DNA of 64,000 nt, from assembly GCA_965116155.1 (NCBI GenBank), contig OZ220488.1, positions 1,426,001-1,490,000 of the forward strand, written 5' to 3'. The notes beneath the pieces were generated by a model. The model was not told where the DNA came from. It did no database searches and worked only from the letters and a program-made list of their open reading frames with translations. Of the stretch, positions 18,201-27,245 are shown one piece after another (positions within the stretch are counted from its first letter, which is position 1; every line of letters starts with the position of its first letter). This DNA comes from G965116155 sp965116155 (GTDB taxonomy: Bacteria; Bdellovibrionota; Bdellovibrionia; Bdellovibrionales; UBA1609). Made by a program: the position numbers and the translations under genes.

Positions 18201-19566
18201 ACAAGGGGAGCTGTTGGATGAAGACGGCGATGCGTGCTTGCTTAAAAAGGGGCACCTGTTAACCGATGCCGACATAGAGCGCATACCTTTCGCGCTGTTG
18301 GGGTATATTCCGCTTAAGCCGGAGCTAGAGACCCAGTGTCAGGGTATTGTAGAAAACGCGCGGGCGCGTTTAGACAAAATTGCTGCATCTTTTCAAGAGC
18401 GTTCAGAGCGCTTATCTAAGGGCGACGATCTGCTGCCTGGGGTTATTAAAATGGTTAAAATCCATGTTGCCATTAAGCGCAAGTTGCAGGTGGGGGATAA
18501 ATTTGCAGGGCGTCACGGTAATAAGGGGGTGATTTCTAAGGTGGTGGCGCAGGAGGATATGCCGTATTTGGCGGATGGTACGCCTGTGGATATGGTGCTT
18601 AACCCCTTGGGTGTGCCATCGCGTATGAACATAGGCCAGGTGTTGGAGATACACCTGGGCTGGGCGGCGTGGCAGCTGGGCCAGGACATAAAGCCGTACT
18701 TAGAAAAATGGCAGTCTCAGGAGGTTAGGGAGGCTTTTAAAAAGGCTTATAACGACCCACAGGTGAGCCGCAAAATCGACACAGCGGATGATGAGTCGCT
18801 GAAAAAAATGCTCGGCTATGTGGATAGGGGGGTGCATTTTTCTACCCCGGTATTTGATGGGGCTTTAGAGAAGGATGTTAAACATGCTCTGCATAGGGCG
18901 GGCTTGCCTTCTACGGGGCAGACTTTGTTGTTCGATGGGCGTACGGGTGAGGCTTTTCATACTCCCGTTACGGTGGGCATTATGTACATGTTAAAGCTGC
19001 ATCATTTGGTGGAAGAAAAAATCCACGCCCGTTCTATAGGCCCGTACTCTTTGGTGTCGCAGCAGCCTTTGGGTGGTAAGGCTCAGTTTGGTGGTCAGCG
19101 TTTGGGCGAGATGGAGGTTTGGGCCATTGAGGCTTATGGGGCGTCTTATGCGCTTCAGGAGTTTTTGACGGTTAAGTCGGATGATGTTGCGGGCCGTACG
19201 CGCATGTACGAGAGCATTGTTAAGGGCGAAAACATACTAGAGCCTGGCTTGCCAGAGAGTTTTAATGTTTTGGTAAAAGAGCTGCAGGCCTTAGCGCTCA
19301 ATGTGGAGCTAGTGGAGTCAGGGGAGCTAACCGAAAAAGCGCCTGACACCAAGGTCGAGGTAGGAGCGGGTAGGGATCTTGCAGCTAGTACTGCATCTGC
19401 TACAAGCCCGACCGTTCAAGAGGGTGTGGTGGATTTAGAGGCGGAGTCGATGGCGCAGGCGGGGGCCGGTATGGGCTTGGAGGATGACGATGCAGAGTCT
19501 ACCTCAGATACGGATACGGAAAAGGGAGCGGACGTAGATACAGATAAAGACGTTAGTGAGAGCTAG
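15214..19566 (+). CDS. rpoB: DNA-directed RNA polymerase subunit beta
   Basis: Core polymerase subunit and rifampicin target. N-terminus [14 protein letters not shown]; rifampicin region [20 protein letters not shown] with [13 protein letters not shown]; catalytic-region [14 protein letters not shown]; C-terminus [19 protein letters not shown] then IEAYGAS. At 1450 residues it is longer than most. The extra is mainly an acidic, Asp/Glu/Thr/Ser-rich tail of about 70 residues after LNVELVESG, which is not part of the catalytic fold. Confidence 0.98.
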   Translation: [1450 protein letters not shown]

Positions 19567-19604
19567 CGGAGTTAAAGAGAAGTTTTTTTAAAAAAGGGCA
19601 TGCG

Positions 19605-22600
19605 ATGCGGGATTTATTAAATTTTTTTGACAAACCCAAAGACCCTTTGGCGTTTAGTGCTGTGCGTTTGTCTTTGGCGTCGCCAGAGATGATCCGCCAG
19701 TGGTCTCGTGGCGAGGTAAAAAAGCCCGAGACCATTAATTATCGTACTTTTAAACCAGAGCGTGATGGTTTGTTTTGCGCCAAAATTTTTGGCCCCATAA
19801 AGGACTACGAGTGTTTGTGCGGTAAGTACAAACGCATGAAGCACCGTGGTGTGATTTGCGAAAAGTGTGGCGTTGAGGTCACGCAATCGCGTGTGCGTAG
19901 GGAGCGTTTGGGGCATATAGAGCTGGCATCGCCCGTGGCGCATATTTGGTTTTTAAGATCTTTGCCAAGCCGTATTGGCAATCTGTTGGGCTTGTCTTTA
20001 AAAGACTTAGAGCGTGTGCTTTATTGCGAGGCCTATGCGGTTTCGGATCCTATGGAAACCTCTTTGCACGAGGGGCAGGTTTTAAGTGAAGAAGAATACC
20101 AAAAAGCCCTAGAGGAGTACGGGCCCAACTTTAATGTGGGCATAGGGGGCGAGGTTATTTTAGAGCTTTTAAAAAAGGTAGACGTAGAGTACTTGGCCAA
20201 AAAATTGCGCACGGATCTCAGGGCGGCTTCTTCGGACGCGGCAACCAAAAAGTTACTTAAAAGGCTTAAGGTGGTGGAGTCTTTTAGGGGCTCCACCAAC
20301 AAGCCAGAGTGGATGATTTTGCAGGCCTTGCCTGTTATTGCTCCCGATTTGCGTCCTTTGGTTCCGCTTGAGGGGGGCAGGTTTGCGACTTCCGACTTAA
20401 ACGACCTGTACCGTAGGGTGGTAAACCGTAACAATAGGCTTAAAAGGCTTTCGGATCTTAATGCGCCGGGAATTATTATCCGCAACGAGAAGCGCATGCT
20501 GCAAGAGGCGGTGGATGCTTTGCTCGATAATGGCCGTCGTGGCAAGGTGTTCACTGGGCCAAACAAGAGGCCGCTTAGATCTTTGAGTGATACTTTAAAA
20601 GGCAAGCAAGGTCGGTTTAGGCAGAACCTTTTGGGCAAACGTGTCGACTACTCGGGGCGTTCGGTTATTGTGGTGGGGCCTAATTTAAAACTGCATCAGT
20701 GTGGTTTGCCTAAAAAAATGGCCCTAGAGCTGTTTAAGCCTTTTGTTTTTAGCAAGTTAGAGGAGCGGGGTTTTTCTACCACCATCAAGCAGGCCAAGCG
20801 TTTGGTAGAAAAAGAAAGCACCGAGGTATGGGACATACTGTCTGAGGTGGTTCGGGAGCACCCTGTACTTTTGAACCGGGCTCCTACTTTGCATAGATTG
20901 GGTTTTCAGGCTTTTGAGCCTGTGCTGCATGAGGGCAAAGCGATACAGCTGCACCCCTTAGTGTGTACGGCTTTTAATGCAGACTTTGACGGAGACCAAA
21001 TGGCGGTGCATGTGCCGCTTTCGATCGAGGCACAGGTAGAGGCGCGTGTGCTGATGATGTCTACGAACAACATTTTGTCGCCGGCAAATGGTTTGCCTGT
21101 GATTAACCCTACGCAGGACATTGTGTTGGGAGTGTATTGGATGACGCGCATTCGGCCTGGGGCTCGTGGTTCGGGCAAGGTTTTTGGGAGTGTCGATGAG
21201 GCATTGTATGCCTACGAGATGGGGAACATCGACCTGCAGGCAGCGTGTAAGGTGCGCGTGAACGGCAAGCTGGAGGAAACCTGCGTAGGGCGTGTGATTT
21301 TGCGCAACCAGGTGCCTGATGCCGTGCCTTTTAAAGAAATCAACAAAGTTATGAGCAAAAAAGCTATGGCCAAGTTGGTGGATGTGACCTTTAGGTTAGC
21401 AGGGGCTAAGGCTACGGCTTTGTTGGCAGATAAGCTCATGCAAAAAGGTTTTGAGTATGCGACTAAGGCGGGCATTTCGATTTCTGTGGATGACCTTGTG
21501 GTGCCGCAGAACAAGGCGGACCTGATTGCTAAGGCCGAGGACAGAGTGAAGGAAATCCGCAGTCAGTATGACGAGGGCTTAATCACCAACGGCGAGCGTT
21601 ACAACAAGGTAGTGGATGTGTGGGCGCAGACGGCGGACCATGTAGCGGGCGAGATGATGTCGCATTTGGAGACCCAAGAGTTTGAGGTGGGTGACAAAAA
21701 GCAAGAGTCAGCAAGTTTTAACCCGATTTTTGTTATGGCGGATTCTGGCGCAAGGGGTTCTGCGGCGCAGATTAGGCAGCTAGCAGGTATGAGGGGGCTT
21801 ATGGCCAAGCCGTCGGGCGAGATCATAGAGACTCCGATTACGGCGAACTTTAAAGAAGGCCTGTCGGTGTTGCAGTATTTTATTTCGACCCATGGTGCGC
21901 GTAAAGGTTTGGCCGACACGGCTTTGAAAACAGCGAACTCGGGCTATTTGACCCGGCGTCTGGTGGATGTGGCGCAGGATGTGGTGGTGACGGAGCATGA
22001 TTGTGGCAGCACGGAGGGCACTTTTGTGACTCCACTATATGAAGGTGGGGAGATTATAGAGACCTTGGGTGAGCGTATACTGGGTCGTACGGCGGTGCAT
22101 GACATTATAGATCCTTACACCAAAGAGGTTATTGTGCGCTCTAACCAGGAGCTTACGGAGTTGGTGGTGCGCAAGATAGAGGCCGCGGGTGTGGAGAAGG
22201 TAGAGATACGCTCAGCCCTGACCTGCCGCACCAAGCGCGGAGTTTGTGCTAAGTGTTATGGGCGGGACTTAGCGAGAGGCTCCTTGGTGAACCTGGGTGA
22301 GGCTGTGGGTATTATTGCGGCTCAGAGTATTGGTGAGCCGGGCACGCAGTTGACGATGCGGACTTTCCACTTAGGGGGCACAGCGGCCCGTGAGGTGGAG
22401 CAGTCGGTGCATGTGGCGCGCCATGGGGGCAAGGTGCAGATTAGCGATGTGCATCTGGTGGAGAATTCGCAAAAAAAGCTAACCGTTTTGTCGCGCAACG
22501 GTGTGGTTTCGCTTTTAGACAGTAGCGGCAGAGAGCGCGAGAGTTATCCGCTGATGTACGGCTCGGTATTAAATGTGCGCGAGGGGGATGAGGTTGCCAA

Positions 22601-23771
22601 AGACACCGTACTGGCCGAGTGGGATCCGTATACCAATCCGATTATTGCGGATGTATCGGGTAAGGTGGAGTTTCAGTATATTGAGCCGGGCGTGAGTTAT
22701 ACAGAAAAAGTGGACGCAGTGACGGGTTTTTCTACCCGGGTGGTTATGGAGTCTAAAATGGCGCACAAGCCGGCGCTAGTGATCAAGGATCAGGATGGGC
22801 GCGTGGCGCATATAGAGGAGCGGAACATACCGGCGCGTTACACCTTGCCTGTGGGGGCACAGCTTTTGGCTATGGATGGTCAAGAGGTGCATGCGGGAGA
22901 TGTGCTGGCTAAGATCCACCGTGAAACCACTAAAACGCGCGACATTACAGGGGGCTTGCCGCGTGTAGCGGATTTGTTTGAGGCGCGCAAGCCTAAAGAG
23001 CAGGCAATTTTGGCGCATGCAGATGGTGTGGTGAGTTTTGGTCAGGATGTAAAGGGCCGCCAAAAGGTTTTGGTGACGGGCAAAACGGGCGAGCCGGTGG
23101 AGTACTTGATTCCCAAAGGCAAGCATGTGGTGGTGCGTGAGGGTGAGCAGATACAGGCAGGTGAGCCTTTGATGGATGGTCCTATTAGCCCGCATGATAT
23201 TTTAAAAATCCGTGGCAAAAAGGCCTTGGCGGCTTATTTGGTGAACGAGATACAAGAGGTTTACCGGCTGCAAGGGGTGGGCATTAACGACAAGCACATC
23301 GAGCTGATTGTGCGTCAGATGCTTTGCAAGGTGGAGGTGAACGACCCTGGAGATACGGACTTTATTGTGGGTGAGAATGTCGAAAAAACCCGTGTCCTGG
23401 AGGTGAACGAGGCGGTGGAGGCTGAGGGTGGTCAGCCGGCGACGTTTACGCCTTTGTTGTTGGGTATTACCAAGGTGTCTTTGGGTAGCTTGGGTTGGAT
23501 ATCAGCGGCGTCTTTTCAGGAGACGACTAAAATTCTTACCGAAGCGGCCATTAGCTCGAAACAAGACAAGCTCTATGGTCTTAAGGAGAACATCATTATG
23601 GGGCGCTTGATACCTGCGGGTACAGGAGTTTCGGTGTATAGGGGCTGGAAGGTGAATGTGGAGCATCAGGCTGCGGCGGCCACAGGGGCTGAGCTGCCAG
23701 GTTTGGGGGCAAGCAGTACTGCGAGCAGCAGCGCGACTGCGGTGGCGGTCTCTGATCCACAAGGCCTGTAA
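19605..23771 (+). CDS. rpoC: DNA-directed RNA polymerase subunit beta'
   Basis: Catalytic polymerase subunit. The first zinc site is CLCGKYKRMKHRGVICEKCG (about 67-86). The Mg-binding loop NADFDGDQMAVH (about 460-471) is intact. The second zinc site is CGSTEGTF...CRTKRGVCAKCYG. The trigger loop GEPGTQLTMRTFHLGG is present. 1388 residues, close to the usual length, with an Ala/Ser-rich tail. Confidence 0.98.
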   Translation: MRDLLNFFDKPKDPLAFSAVRLSLASPEMIRQWSRGEVKKPETINYRTFKPERDGLFCAKIFGPIKDYECLCGKYKRMKHRGVICEKCGVEVTQSRVRRERLGHIELASPVAHIWFLRSLPSRIGNLLGLSLKDLERVLYCEAYAVSDPMETSLHEGQVLSEEEYQKALEEYGPNFNVGIGGEVILELLKKVDVEYLAKKLRTDLRAASSDAATKKLLKRLKVVESFRGSTNKPEWMILQALPVIAPDLRPLVPLEGGRFATSDLNDLYRRVVNRNNRLKRLSDLNAPGIIIRNEKRMLQEAVDALLDNGRRGKVFTGPNKRPLRSLSDTLKGKQGRFRQNLLGKRVDYSGRSVIVVGPNLKLHQCGLPKKMALELFKPFVFSKLEERGFSTTIKQAKRLVEKESTEVWDILSEVVREHPVLLNRAPTLHRLGFQAFEPVLHEGKAIQLHPLVCTAFNADFDGDQMAVHVPLSIEAQVEARVLMMSTNNILSPANGLPVINPTQDIVLGVYWMTRIRPGARGSGKVFGSVDEALYAYEMGNIDLQAACKVRVNGKLEETCVGRVILRNQVPDAVPFKEINKVMSKKAMAKLVDVTFRLAGAKATALLADKLMQKGFEYATKAGISISVDDLVVPQNKADLIAKAEDRVKEIRSQYDEGLITNGERYNKVVDVWAQTADHVAGEMMSHLETQEFEVGDKKQESASFNPIFVMADSGARGSAAQIRQLAGMRGLMAKPSGEIIETPITANFKEGLSVLQYFISTHGARKGLADTALKTANSGYLTRRLVDVAQDVVVTEHDCGSTEGTFVTPLYEGGEIIETLGERILGRTAVHDIIDPYTKEVIVRSNQELTELVVRKIEAAGVEKVEIRSALTCRTKRGVCAKCYGRDLARGSLVNLGEAVGIIAAQSIGEPGTQLTMRTFHLGGTAAREVEQSVHVARHGGKVQISDVHLVENSQKKLTVLSRNGVVSLLDSSGRERESYPLMYGSVLNVREGDEVAKDTVLAEWDPYTNPIIADVSGKVEFQYIEPGVSYTEKVDAVTGFSTRVVMESKMAHKPALVIKDQDGRVAHIEERNIPARYTLPVGAQLLAMDGQEVHAGDVLAKIHRETTKTRDITGGLPRVADLFEARKPKEQAILAHADGVVSFGQDVKGRQKVLVTGKTGEPVEYLIPKGKHVVVREGEQIQAGEPLMDGPISPHDILKIRGKKALAAYLVNEIQEVYRLQGVGINDKHIELIVRQMLCKVEVNDPGDTDFIVGENVEKTRVLEVNEAVEAEGGQPATFTPLLLGITKVSLGSLGWISAASFQETTKILTEAAISSKQDKLYGLKENIIMGRLIPAGTGVSVYRGWKVNVEHQAAAATGAELPGLGASSTASSSATAVAVSDPQGL

Positions 23772-23786
23772 GTATAGGGGGGTAGT

Positions 23787-24599
23787 GTGGGTAATAAGGC
23801 GCAGGATTTCATTATAGCGCACTCTAAGTCTTTTTTAGCGGGTGTGTTGGGTTTGGTGTGTGTGGGTGCGGCCGTTTGGGGTGTAGGGGCTTATAGAGAG
23901 TCGCGCGAGCGCCAGGCTGTGGAGCTGTTTTTTGTATTGAGCCAAAAGCATGCAGAGGTATTTGAGGCAGAAAGCGCAGACCCCATGGAGCGTCTTATAA
24001 AGGAGGCGCAAAAGCTTAAAAGCCCAAGCGAAGCATCTGACGAAGCATCTAAAGGTTCTGAGGAAAATTCTGCAAACAAAAGCGCGGCCCTGGTGCGTGC
24101 ACGTGCGGATGTGCTGGCTTTTATAAAGCAGTGGGGGTTTGCGCGTGTGGGCGCACGGGCTGTGTTGCAATTGGCTTCCCGCTATCAGGCTATGGGTCAA
24201 GAGGAGGAGGCTTTGGCCTTGTTTGAAGAGGCGCAAGAGCATGTGGGTGCGCGGGCGTCTTGGGGTTTATTGTATAAGGTGTACGAGTTTCAATGGGCGG
24301 GTGCGCTTATGGGGGCCGAAAAATTGGGGCCAGCAGCGCAGAAGTATGAGGGTCTTTTAAAAAGCAGTCGCTCTCGTGCGGGGAAGTTTTTGTTGCCGTA
24401 TGTTTTATACAGGCTGGCTTTTTGTTATGAGCTTTTGGGGCGTTTAGATGAGGCCAAAAGGCATTATAGTGAGCTTGTGGATCAGCATGGAGATTCTTAT
24501 GGCGCGCGTGAGGCGCGTATGCGCTTAAGGTGGCTAAGTGCCAATGCTGGCGGTGTTTCTGGCTCGGATGAGGGAGCTTTGGAGGGCGTTGGCGGATGA
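23787..24599 (+). CDS. Membrane-anchored TPR protein, YfgM-like
   Basis: GTG start. One N-terminal membrane segment (SFLAGVLGLVCVGAAVWGVG) is followed by a mostly helical region with TPR-like pairs (ASRYQAMGQEEEALALFEEA, AFCYELLGRLDEAKRHYSEL). It overlaps the next gene, BamB-like, by 4 bases (ATGA). YfgM, a periplasmic TPR partner of SecYEG, is encoded directly before bamB in E. coli, so the order supports the assignment. A generic TPR protein is the alternative. Confidence 0.7.
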   Translation: MGNKAQDFIIAHSKSFLAGVLGLVCVGAAVWGVGAYRESRERQAVELFFVLSQKHAEVFEAESADPMERLIKEAQKLKSPSEASDEASKGSEENSANKSAALVRARADVLAFIKQWGFARVGARAVLQLASRYQAMGQEEEALALFEEAQEHVGARASWGLLYKVYEFQWAGALMGAEKLGPAAQKYEGLLKSSRSRAGKFLLPYVLYRLAFCYELLGRLDEAKRHYSELVDQHGDSYGAREARMRLRWLSANAGGVSGSDEGALEGVGG

Positions 24600-25888
24600 G
24601 GCTTAGGTGGTGCTTATGTATAGCGTGCTTATGTATGGCGTGCCTGTGGCTTTTGGGGTGCGTAACGGCCAAAGAGGCCTCTGGTCCCCATGGAAGCAAC
24701 CCGGGAAGCAATTGGGCTAAGGGCAAGGCTTCAGGGGGTTTAGACGTGCGCAGGCTATGGTCGGTGAGCGTGTTGGGAGAGCAAGAGCAGTCTGCAAGGG
24801 CGTTCCATGGGTCGCCTCCGGTTGCTGTGCGTGTGGCAAGGGGTATGGGTTTAGTTGTGGGTGACGCTATTCAGGGTGTAGGGGCTTATAGTTTGGATCG
24901 CGGCAAGAGGCTGTGGTTTTTGCCTGTGCCGGGTGGTGTAGCGGGTGCGGTGAGTGTTAACAAGGTGCGCGCTGAAAATGCTGATAGTGAGCGGGTGTTT
25001 TTGGGGGGTGGTGATGGGGTGTTTTACTCTGTCGATGCGAGTAATGGGCGGGTATTGTGGAAATTGGGCTTGGGCGCACGCGTGGGTAGGGCGGTGTCTT
25101 CTGGTGATGGTGCTAGGGTGTATGTGCAGACTCAGCAGGGGTCGCTATATGCCCTTGCGGCACAAACCGGCAAGGTGTTGTGGCATTATGCGCGGGCGGC
25201 TATGGTGGGAGGCACGCGCTTGCGTGTGTATGGTGTGGGTGTGCCTGCGGTGCTGGGTGATGTGGTGTATGCGTTTTTTGATGCTAGCACGAGTGTCGTG
25301 GCTTTAAATGCTTTAACGGGCGAGCTGCTGTGGGAAAAATCCTTGGGAGATAAAGGGCGCTCTATTGCGAGCGAGGTGGAGTCTGTGGGGCGCAGTTTGG
25401 GCGTGCAAGTTTGGCGTTCGAATGGGGAGGCTTATGTTTTGGTGGGAGGTGTTAAGGGCTTGTACCGTCTTAGCCTTAAGGGCGAGGTGCTGTGGTATTT
25501 GCCGCGGGCCTCTGCTGGTGGCCTGGGTGTGTTTGTGGAGGGCAGTGGTGAGGCCAATGCGGACCGGGCCGTGCCCGGTGGGTTTGTGTATTCGCATTTG
25601 GGTGGGGTGAGCTTGGTGGATTTAAAAACGGGTGGGCTTGTTTGGACTGTGCCTATGCAGGCTTTGCCGACGGGTGCTGTTTTGGTTGAGGGTGCTGTTG
25701 ATGGGCTTAGGTTGTGTGTGGTGGGAGATAGTGCGCGGGGTGTGCGGGTTTTGGATATGTTGAGTGGTCGTGAGCTGGGGGCTTATGTGACGGGCTTGGG
25801 TTTTTGGGGGGCGCCCTTTGTGTTGGGGAGGCGTGTTTATGCTCTGAGCCGAAGCGCGCAGCTGTATGCTTGGTCACTGCACAATTAG
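24596..25888 (+). CDS. bamB: Outer-membrane assembly lipoprotein BamB-like, PQQ beta-propeller
   Basis: Lipoprotein signal with LLGC lipobox (Cys about 22). The rest shows repeated beta-propeller blades with the PQQ-type motif ending in Gly-x-x-Leu-Trp (YSVDASNGRVLWKLGLG, YALAAQTGKVLWHYARA, VALNALTGELLWEKSLG, LSLKGEVLWYLPRA). BamB helps BamA insert barrel proteins. It is coupled to the YfgM-like gene. The TAG stop is the start of a family A terminus (ATTAGAGTGCTAG). Confidence 0.85.
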   Translation: MRLRWCLCIACLCMACLWLLGCVTAKEASGPHGSNPGSNWAKGKASGGLDVRRLWSVSVLGEQEQSARAFHGSPPVAVRVARGMGLVVGDAIQGVGAYSLDRGKRLWFLPVPGGVAGAVSVNKVRAENADSERVFLGGGDGVFYSVDASNGRVLWKLGLGARVGRAVSSGDGARVYVQTQQGSLYALAAQTGKVLWHYARAAMVGGTRLRVYGVGVPAVLGDVVYAFFDASTSVVALNALTGELLWEKSLGDKGRSIASEVESVGRSLGVQVWRSNGEAYVLVGGVKGLYRLSLKGEVLWYLPRASAGGLGVFVEGSGEANADRAVPGGFVYSHLGGVSLVDLKTGGLVWTVPMQALPTGAVLVEGAVDGLRLCVVGDSARGVRVLDMLSGRELGAYVTGLGFWGAPFVLGRRVYALSRSAQLYAWSLHN

Positions 25889-25930
25889 AGTGCTAGCTGC
25901 GTAAGCATTAAGCCCAAGGCGGCCAGATTT
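25886..25930. repeat. Short family A remnant after bamB
   Basis: TTAGAGTGCTAG, overlapping the bamB stop, is joined to TGCGTAAGCAT, the terminus also seen in family A and B copies elsewhere. No long arms remain. Confidence 0.6.
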
Positions 25931-25938
25931 GCTTTAAA

Positions 25939-26382
25939 AAGGGGTTGTGGTGTTAGGTGTGCGTATTTGGTGTTTAGGGGTGCTTGTGTGCGGAGCTGTA
26001 GCCTGCGCGCAGCCTAAGGCACAGCCACAGCCTAAGGCAGAGCCGCAATCCAAGCAAAAGCCCTCGCAAAAGCCCAAGGTCGTGTGGGTGTTGCGAGAGG
26101 ATGGCAGCGTGCAGTGTGGTGGCGCAGGGGTAAAGGAGGGGGGTGCAGCCTCTAAAAAGCCTCAGTCTTTAGAAGATGGCAAGATGGCCTTGGTGAAGCT
26201 GGGGGTGAAGGTTTTGGATATGAAAAAAGGTACTTCTACTACTATGTACCCGCAGATGTGTGGCGCTCCTACGGGGCAGGTTAATATGTACAAAATCCTA
26301 CAAAACCAAGTGCCTCTCGTTAGACCTCAAGGCTTCCAGCTGCAAACCCCATGAAGAAGGCTCGTCCTGGCACAAAAATGCA
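25939..26382 (+). repeat. Direct repeat, copy 1, flanking the restriction-modification cassette
   Basis: About 440 bp, from AAGGGGTTGTGG to AAAATGCAGCT. Nearly identical to 28347-29101 apart from a 24-bp deletion, an 8-bp duplication and the 311-bp insertion in the second copy. It contains the small lipoprotein gene. Confidence 0.85.
25947..26354 (+). CDS. Small lipoprotein of unknown function (intact copy)
   Basis: GTG start; signal peptide with lipobox GAVAC (Cys about 20), then a Gln/Pro/Lys-rich linker (PKAQPQPKAEPQSKQKPSQ) and a globular part of about 90 residues with two Cys (SVQCGGAG, YPQMCGAP). No family recognised. The gene is duplicated at 28355, where it is disrupted. It lies just outside the restriction-modification cassette. 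Confidence 0.7.
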   Translation: MVLGVRIWCLGVLVCGAVACAQPKAQPQPKAEPQSKQKPSQKPKVVWVLREDGSVQCGGAGVKEGGAASKKPQSLEDGKMALVKLGVKVLDMKKGTSTTMYPQMCGAPTGQVNMYKILQNQVPLVRPQGFQLQTP

Positions 26383-26456
26383 GCTCTGCCAGGGCATGGC
26401 TGGGCTGTCCTCGCGTATTAACAATGGGTTTGGTTTTTTTATGTTTGCGTGCCCTG

Positions 26457-26581
26457 TGGGAGCTTGGATTACCTGGGCGCTAATAGACTTAAGAAGTTGA
26501 GCGGCATGTTCGTGGGTTTTCCTGCCTGCGTTTTTTATAACAATCTACGCAAGTACCGCGAATGGGTAATCCAAGCTCCCA
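26457..26581. repeat. 17-bp perfect inverted repeat downstream of the restriction gene
   Basis: TGGGAGCTTGGATTACC (26457-26473) and its exact complement (26565-26581) are separated by 91 bases. It lies 65 bases beyond the restriction enzyme stop and may be a terminator or an element remnant. Otherwise 26355-26645 shows nothing recognisable. Confidence 0.7.
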
Positions 26582-26645
26582 CCGGTGCACTGCAATTACA
26601 GGCCACCTGCGTTTTGCCGTGGCGGCAGGGGCAACCTCCTCATTT

Positions 26646-27245
26646 TTATTTAATGGAGTCAGGGAGAAAACCTTTCGAAACCTTTTGATTAAATCTAATG
26701 GGATCATGCCAATAACATCCTGTGCAGGAGCCCATATACCGACCGTTTCCAGCCCATTGGCTTATGCTGTACCCAAGTGTGGTTGCATCAAACCTTCTGC
26801 CGGTTTTGCGACACTCTGAACAATACTGACGTTTGGCGCAATTGGCTGCCTTGGACAGGGGTTGAAAGTCTTGTACAGATAGTTGGCTTGGTTGGCTGTA
26901 TTTTGGATCATCTCGTCGCCCATCTTTGTGGTCGCACTCTGGGTTGCTGGTTCCTAAGACCACACAGCGTTTTTGGCATACAGCCCTTTTAATAGAGGCC
27001 GGAATAAATTTTCCGATGGGGTTTTTACGATACCCGTGCAACCTAATGGCAATAATTTTGTTTTTCAATTTGATGCGCTCAATATTATATTTCTTGCCAA
27101 GGCTGCTATCGTCTCGGCACCAGCTTCCACCATTGCCAAACCCAAGACCATGCTGTTCGAGTTCTTCGATGGGAACCTCCCTGGAGAACCCTGTTTCGAT
27201 GTCAGGTCTAGCAAGAGCCAAAAATTTACTGCTCTTACTTTTCAT
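26646..27245 (-). CDS. Putative type II restriction endonuclease, HNH-like
   Basis: Assigned mainly by context: its ATG overlaps the methyltransferase TGA (ATGA at 27242-27245), the usual coupled M-R layout. The 199-residue protein has an HNH/beta-beta-alpha-metal-like core, ECDHKDGRRDDPK, followed by FQPLSKAANCAKRQYCSECR. Extra Cys pairs (CSEC, CTGC) may bind zinc. The C-terminus ends YWHDPIRFNQKVSKGF. I cannot name the recognition sequence. A PD-(D/E)XK enzyme is less likely because no such motif is clear. Confidence 0.7.
   Translation of the reverse strand: MKSKSSKFLALARPDIETGFSREVPIEELEQHGLGFGNGGSWCRDDSSLGKKYNIERIKLKNKIIAIRLHGYRKNPIGKFIPASIKRAVCQKRCVVLGTSNPECDHKDGRRDDPKYSQPSQLSVQDFQPLSKAANCAKRQYCSECRKTGRRFDATTLGYSISQWAGNGRYMGSCTGCYWHDPIRFNQKVSKGFLPDSIK

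Noticed and set aside
26449..26688. Open frame downstream of the restriction gene
   Set aside because: It spans the 17-bp inverted repeat and overlaps the restriction gene end on the other strand, with no ribosome site and no coding character.
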